Below, piece after piece: positions 58,346 through 64,000 of a stretch of DNA of 64,000 nucleotides. Both the position numbers and the translations under genes were made by a program. This DNA is from Chiridota heheva. Taxonomy: Eukaryota; Echinodermata; Holothuroidea; Apodida; Chiridotidae. Within the stretch, counting starts at the first letter, position 1, and every line of letters starts with the position of its first letter. The notes beneath the pieces are model-generated. The model had not been told where the DNA came from, searched no databases, and saw only the letters and a list, made by a program, of their open reading frames with translations. The stretch lies in contig JAIGNY010003789.1 of the NCBI GenBank assembly GCA_020152595.1, positions 367,001 through 431,000 on the forward strand. Reading direction: 5' to 3'.

Positions 58346-59734
58346 GTCTCAATGTTGACTGTTGAGTTGACGATCTTAATTTATTATGTATTATTCAGGA
58401 GCAAATTCTTACCATGGGAGAGGGGGGGAATCATAAGGATGGGGACATTTGCCCTCCCTGCCCCCCCTCCCCACTTAGTATGTCAAAAAAAAGGCTATAG
58501 TATGATTTTGAATGTTCATAAAGACAAAATGATATTGTTAAAATTGCAAACGAATTTAGTTTGACAAATGACTCGGGGGTGTGGGGAATGTCAACATCTG
58601 TTATACTCGGTGAAACGGACGTTAAGCGGTTTTAAGATATGTCAAATTGGTTTGAGCCTCCTGTTTTTCAATACATTCTAATATTAAGTCACATAAATGA
58701 TTCAGTATAATTTAGAAACGAATAATCTTTAGTCATTTCAGTTGATGTCAAAAGGTCATTTTTAGCCTATAGTTGTCAGTCTATGTAATTTGAAGCGAAG
58801 GTTTTTTTCCAAAAAGATATAAAATACATTGCCCAATATTAATCAAGGACTTGAAAGTGCCAAAAGCCGCCGGAGATTGCATTTACTGCATAGAGATTGC
58901 ATTTACTGCATAGAAATTGCATTTACTGCATGGCATCAGTTTTCCAAAAACGTCCTTTGGAAGCGCCAAACGCCACGTCTTCTTGCCCCACCAATCTTAA
59001 ACTCGCCCCTGTTCATAGATTTGAGTTAATTTCGACAATTTTTGTTACCAAAATCACAAAAAGCAAAGGGATTCTGGGGACTTTGCCCCAAGATTCGCCA
59101 CACGGTCCATTATCGAAATCATGATTTCGCTCCTTGGAACCATAACAGGGCTTCACCTTGGAGTTAACGCAATATTCAGCAGTTTGTCTGCTCTCAAATT
59201 TGCGAGAGATGCAGGGTTTCCAGCTTTAAAGGGGCTTTGTCTCTATGCTGCCCTATGATAGATTTGACCAAATTTCATTTTTAGAATTTTCTGCTACAAA
59301 AATTATTAGAAAGGCAAGGCTAAGACCCTGGGTTTGACATGATATTAAGCAAGATTCTGCAATCAAAATCACGTAAACAGGTAAAACACAGAACTTCCGG
59401 GCTTCGCCCTCTGACCCTACCAGGGCTTCGCCCCTAGATTTGAAAGGCTTATTTTGAGCAATTTCCTAAACGGTGCATGCATGATCTATGTGCCAAACGT
59501 TGAACTCATATGACCTATTTTGGGGGCGCCAAAATGCCCTTCCCTCTCCCTCAGTCAAACATGACCACCACGCCACTGACCCCACACCGAGAGTAGCCTA
59601 AAGATAGAGGTATAAGCTTTATTGTTCTAAACACCAGAGGTAACTCGTCTCTAGCCATAGGCGGGATTTTAGGGGGCAAAGGAGGCACTTGACCACCTCC
59701 CCCCCAAAAAAACACACACAAGCTAGAGACAACC
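58346..59734 (+). other. Degenerate repetitive DNA, no gene
   Basis: Contains several short GGGCTTCGCCC-like hairpin motifs (also 57718, then about 59398 and 59423) and a 20-bp unit AGATTGCATTTACTGCATAG repeated about three times at 58874-58933. Otherwise nothing could be assigned. Confidence 0.5.
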
Positions 59735-61425
59735 CTAACTTCCACCCCAACCCGAACCTCGTGCTTGGTGGCAATCGCATCCCTTAAGTTGAGCACACTA
59801 AGTTTCTGGGTTTAACTTTAGACCCCAAGCTCTCCTACAAGCAACCAACACACCACCAACCTGAAACAGAAATGCAACAGCTCCCTTAACTTTCTCCACC
59901 TCCTCTCCGACACCACTTGTGGTGCGAACCACCATGCTCTCTTCAAAATCTACAGGCTCGCCATTCGTGTCAAGCTTGACTATGGCAATATTGTCTACTG
60001 TGTCGCTCACAACTCGTACCTCAATTACATCAACACCATCCAAAATGAAGTCCTCAGGCTTTGTCTGGGTGCCTATAGGACCTCCCCAATCACCTGCCTT
60101 CATGTTGAAGCCAATGAACCCTCATTTCTGCTAAGGTGTAGAAAGCTTAGCCTCTCCTATGCTTTTAGATTCCTCATCAACACCCAGAACCCTGTTTACA
60201 ACCTCATTAGGTACCCCAATTTCTCCACCCTCTTTAATAGGACTAAAACCCTACACCCCTCTAGCTTATGCATCAAATCAGACCTTCATCTTGGCATCAA
60301 CCCCATTACTCTTGGCACCTTTTCCTGATCCACTTTTCCTCCTTGGGCCATCCCCCTCCCTTCTATCCATCTTGGCCTCTCCACTCATCACAAAACCCTA
60401 ACACCCTAACCTCTTCATCAATCTCCACAACCAAATGAAAGACCAACTCTCAAACTACACCTCCATCTATACTGATGGTTTCAAGGAAGGCGACAAGACA
60501 GCTGCTGCTGTCGTCATCCAAGACATCCCCCTCGGTAGCAGGCTAGCAAAGGCCATCCTCCTCGCCGTCAACTTGATTGAATACTCTTCGCTCAGCCACT
60601 TGCCATCTTCTCCGACTCCAAGGCTGTCCCTACTTCTTTACTCAATCTTAAATGGGATAACTCCACATCCCACTTCCTCCGGAGGATACTCCTTTCGCCC
60701 ATCCTCTGCAGGAAAAGTATTCTTTTCTTCTGGATACCCAGCCATGTTGGCATCCCTGGCAATGACAGGGCTGATGCAGCCGCTAAGCTTTTACTGAATT
60801 ACCCCCTACCCCATTTCCCAAGACCCTTTCTGACATCAAACAGCTTATCGCTTCCCTTGTTCGTGACCGCTGGCAAACTTCATGGGACTCCCAAATTGAT
60901 AACAAAACTCCACGTCATCCAGCCCACCATTCTGATCAAACCCACCATCAACAACCTCTCTCGTGTTGACAACGGTCATATTACCCGTCTTAGAATAGGT
61001 CACACCCACCTCACTCACTACCACTTCCTTATTGACTTCCCCCAACCCCTCTGCAACAATTGCCATTGCACCCTCGCAGTCCATCACGTTCTCCTTGCTT
61101 GCCCCTGTACAACCTTCCTAGAGCTTCCCTCGCTCCCCACAACTCAATTGCCAAGTTCTTCCAGAAGAACCCTCCGGATAAAATCTCCTTCCTTCATCAT
61201 GTTTCCCTCTACAACCATATTTAGTCCTCCTCTCCCACCCCTTCTCTCTACTTTCTCTCTACCCATGCACCTCCTCTTTCGATCCCAGCTTTCTGACTTT
61301 TAGTTCTTGCATTTCTCTCAATCTCCCCGTTTTCTTTCCTTCCTACCTCTAGAATGGTCTAACCTCTCAGGCACAATTTGACCCTCGTTGCCATGGTGCC
61401 GTGAGCCCTTATCAAACAAACTGGT
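59735..61425 (+). pseudogene. LINE relic: RT C-terminus, RNase H and 3' tail
   Basis: In order on the + strand: KFLGLTLDPKLSYK and IRVKLDYGNIVYCVA (end of RT), YTDGFKEGDKTAAAVV (RNase H, first catalytic Asp region), FWIPSHVGIPGNDRADAAAK (RNase H end), RLRIGHTHLTHYHFL and CHCTLAVHHVLLACP (C-terminal zinc-binding-like region). Frames shift repeatedly, so it is inactive. The encoded RNase H suggests an I/jockey-type LINE. The tail at 61345-61425 (CTACCTCTAGAATGGTCTAA and the GTGCCGTGAGCCCTTATCAA end) is shared with three tail-only copies in the window. Confidence 0.85.
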
Positions 61426-61514
61426 TCACATACCCACTTTGTTTTACCTCAATAGTCCGGTCCACGCTCCCGATCGGGAGATCTCCCGATTGGGAAATCG
61501 AGTCATGTGCAGTA

Positions 61515-61815
61515 AAGATTTGTTACCTCAAATTTGATATGTTTGATTTGATATTGAAGATTTTTCGTCTATAATTGAAGATTTTTGACTGAAAATTGAA
61601 GATTGTTGACCCAAAATTTTAGATTTTTAACCTTAAATTTAAAATTTCTTGTCCAAAATTTAAGTATTAGTTCAAAATTAAAGAATTTTTTTCCATAATT
61701 GAAGCTTTTGACCTAAAATTGAAGATTTGTCGTCCAAAATTAAAGATTTTTATCTTATAATTGAATGTTTTTGTTCCAAAATTAAAGCTTTTTGTCCAAA
61801 ATTAAAAGATTTTTG
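61515..61815. repeat. Degenerate array of AAAATTGAAGATTTTTGAC
   Basis: About 14 imperfect copies of a unit near AAAATTGAAGATTTTTGACC. A short array of the reverse orientation occurs at 63310-63420. Confidence 0.8.
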
Positions 61816-63309
61816 GTTCGTTACATTTTAAGCAATAATAAATTACAAAGAAATTTTGCCTGCACAAGTTTTTACCTCACTGACACTGACAACAGGGCGC
61901 AGCATAAAGGAGGAGTGGGAGGGAGGGTAAGGGAGAAGGGGGTGAGATGTTGCACTCTCATTTCAACTTTCGTCGGGGGAAAATTGCTCATCAATAGTTG
62001 TAGGGAAAATTAGCCTGGTTATACCAGGGAGCTGTTACTTTATCAAAGTAGCAGCTTCCTGGTTATACCTTTATGTTTTGTTTCTTCTGTATAAATCAGA
62101 GCCTAGTAAATCTCAATCAGTCAATTATGTCCGAATTGTGTAGATATCAGAATCATGCCCTCCCGACCACGCCGACTCGGCATCATGGTGCTGCTTGGGC
62201 TCGAGTTGAGCAACTGGGCGTATATGAAAGATGCCAGCCCATACATATTTAAAATCCAGAGTCCCGATAATCAGTCCGGTAGCATTCCTATAAAAAGGAA
62301 CACAAATGTTCCTATTAATGGAAACATTTTGCTTCATGGAAGCCGCCATTTTGTAATATTTCCCATGATCTTTTGCTATCCTAACGTTAAAGCCTTATGC
62401 AATGTTACATTTTTAAAATTTGAAATACGTCTGGGAAAAATATCTTTGTTGGGGAAACTTAAAACATGACAATACCTTCATTACTGTAATAGCTACAACT
62501 TTTCCACTCCCATTTGATATATTCAATCATCACGCCGTTTTCGAAATATTAGATGAAATAGACAATAGAGCTAGGCATTTAGGGGCAAAACGGCCATTTT
62601 GAAAATTCAAATGTTTTTCAACAATAATTTTTAATATTTCAAGTACATAAATTAGAAACTATGAAATTTTATTGCAACATCTGAACAATATGGCTGCATG
62701 TATTTAATGCTCTCGTGTGTTATAAATGTTCCTATTAATAGGCATACTTTCGGACTGATAATCATGGGCCATTTTGGGGTAAAAAACAAGAATTCTTCCG
62801 GGTTTTCGTCCATGAACCATACCATTTTGTCCAATTTTTTTCAAATTTTTGGAGAAACTTCTCCTCTGCTTGTTTAGAAATGGTAACCCGTATCTCCGTG
62901 GATTTCACTATAACAATTTTAAATAGTGTTTTCTTCATCACTTAAATTTACCGAACTTTGTCAGTTTGTGTTTATTTGCAGGCTTTTGCACCCATTTGGG
63001 GGCATCAAAGGAAAGAGATCTCCACCCCTTTTTTCTGGTGCAAAAAGTGCTGCAAAATTTTCTCAGAAAGGATTGAGTGACAGGAATTCAACAAGGGATG
63101 ACGTAGTAATTTACATCACCCCTTCCCCCACCAGTCTGCCAGTGACGTGTCAAGGGGGCTATTGGGGGCTTAGCCCCTAAAATGTCGTACCCTCAATTTT
63201 GTCAAAGCCATAAATATATTTAAGTGAAATATCAAATGAACCATATAAGAGATGTTAGCATTTTTTTAATCGTATCGACTGCATTGGTCGTTAATTTATG
63301 ACCAAAACC
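61816..63309 (+). other. Region between inverted arrays, no gene
   Basis: Contains a strong hairpin at 62026-62060 and a short inverted pair (GATAATCAGTCCG at about 62266, CGGACTGATAATC at about 62753). No frame with family similarity. Confidence 0.5.
62026..62060. other. Hairpin with 16-bp arms
   Basis: AGGGAGCTGTTACTTT, loop ATC, AAAGTAGCAGCTTCCT: two mismatched positions in 16. It is framed by GGTTATACC on both sides. Confidence 0.7.
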
Positions 63310-63420
63310 TTTACAGTTTACAGCAAAAATCCTCAATTTTGACCCCAAAATCTTTAATTTTGGCTTTAAAATCTTCAATTTTGGATAACAATTCTTCAAA
63401 AATCTTCAGTTTAGATCATT
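63310..63420. repeat. Short array, reverse of the 61515-61815 unit
   Basis: Units like AAAATCTTCAATTTTGG, about five copies, are the reverse complement of the AAAATTGAAGATTTT unit. Confidence 0.7.
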
Positions 63421-63749
63421 TTGCCTTGTCAAAGAATATATGAGGGGTCACCTTACAGGGGAGCAAGAACTCGAACATTTTTCATATAAAAATAAAATTG
63501 CACCGGAGGCGGGGCGTGTGATGTTTATTTGGAGGCAAACTACCAGGTGTGTACTTTGTCTAACAACTTTATCCACCCTCTACCAAAAAGTACTGCAACA
63601 TCTTTTGGCAAAATTTGATATAATGATTTGGGACAAAACAGTAGAATTTTGTTGATTGAGGGGGAAATAACACTAACAACAATTGTTGGGGCACTTACAC
63701 CTCCCCCCCCCCTTGCCTCCTTACGCCCCGCCACTGGATGCCACATACT

Positions 63750-64000
63750 GCATGTCGAAGGTATCTGTCAACATGGCAGATAACATCATACTGAAGAGGG
63801 TTGGTGCTAGAACGTAACCTTGTTTGACACCGTTTGTAAATTCAAAGTAGCATCCCCACCATTATGCACATGAGCCATCATCTCATCATCGAACAATTGA
63901 AATAAAGATACTGGGACACCTAAACTTTGCCATGATCTTCCAAAGTCCTTTGCATACAGTATCAAATGCCTAAGTCAAGATAATAAATGTTGTGAATAGG
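63750..64000 (-). pseudogene. LINE reverse-transcriptase fragment, continues past the window
   Basis: The minus strand encodes GLWKIMAKFRCPSIFIQLFD and later FEFTNGVKQGYVLAPTLFSM followed by MLSAMLTDTFDMQ. This is the RT segment with the NGVKQGxxLAPTLF motif, before the catalytic YADD box. It looks like the same RTE-like family as the fragment at 1060-1667. Small frameshifts are present, and the 5' side lies beyond 64000. Confidence 0.85.

Noticed and set aside
60435-60797. Possible cellular RNase H gene
   Set aside because: The YTDG and FWIPSHVGIPGNDRAD motifs sit between RT and LINE C-terminal sequence with frameshifts, so this is a retrotransposon domain.

Overview
The window is eukaryotic and holds one recognisable protein-coding gene: a complete splicing factor 1 (SF1, branch-point binding protein) gene on the + strand. 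Its start codon is at 3325 and its stop at 56203. I could follow 14 coding exons with GT..AG introns and matching codon phases at all 13 junctions, giving a predicted protein of 1,073 residues. The AT-rich sequence, introns of up to 15 kb, hAT, MITE and LINE remnants, and an SF1 with two zinc knuckles suggest a marine invertebrate, plausibly a deuterostome such as an echinoderm or hemichordate. The species assignment is inference only.

Layout. 1-3200: upstream DNA with a LINE fragment, a (GAA)n tract, a CT-rich minisatellite, a hairpin MITE and a candidate CRE/ETS promoter. 3325-8987: exons 1-3, with intron 1 packed with MITEs. 8988-24024: a 15-kb intron 3 made largely of tandem arrays, including about 4.1 kb of a 40-bp satellite. 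24025-29174: exons 4-7, encoding the KH-QUA2 RNA-binding core. 29175-40362: introns 7 and 8 around exon 8 (the zinc knuckles), with a nested LINE/hAT/minisatellite stack, two more hAT elements, two MITEs and two arrays. 40363-43569: exons 9-11 (RG-rich and proline-rich tail). 43570-55631: introns 11-13 with many arrays around exons 12 and 13. 55632-56203: last exon. 56204-64000: 3'UTR, then LINE remnants and degenerate repeats.

Functionally the window is one housekeeping splicing gene embedded in repeats. SF1 binds the intron branch point and, through its N-terminal ULM, the U2AF large subunit, before U2 snRNP replaces it. Roughly a quarter of the window is tandem repeat by my boundary estimates. 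Several intronic arrays repeat sequences that resemble splicing signals on the sense strand: branch-point consensus just after exon 3 and after exon 8, donor-like GGTAAG in intron 13, and a pyrimidine tract in intron 3. This suggests, but does not show, an effect on the gene's own splicing. Four hAT-type non-autonomous elements were found. Three have perfect 8-bp target duplications and one has a 7/8 match.

I saw no tRNA, rRNA or snRNA gene, no CRISPR array and no second intact protein gene. Long open frames at 37.7-39.6, 44.6-45.4, 50.2-50.8 and 53.2-55.2 kb are by-products of tandem repeats.
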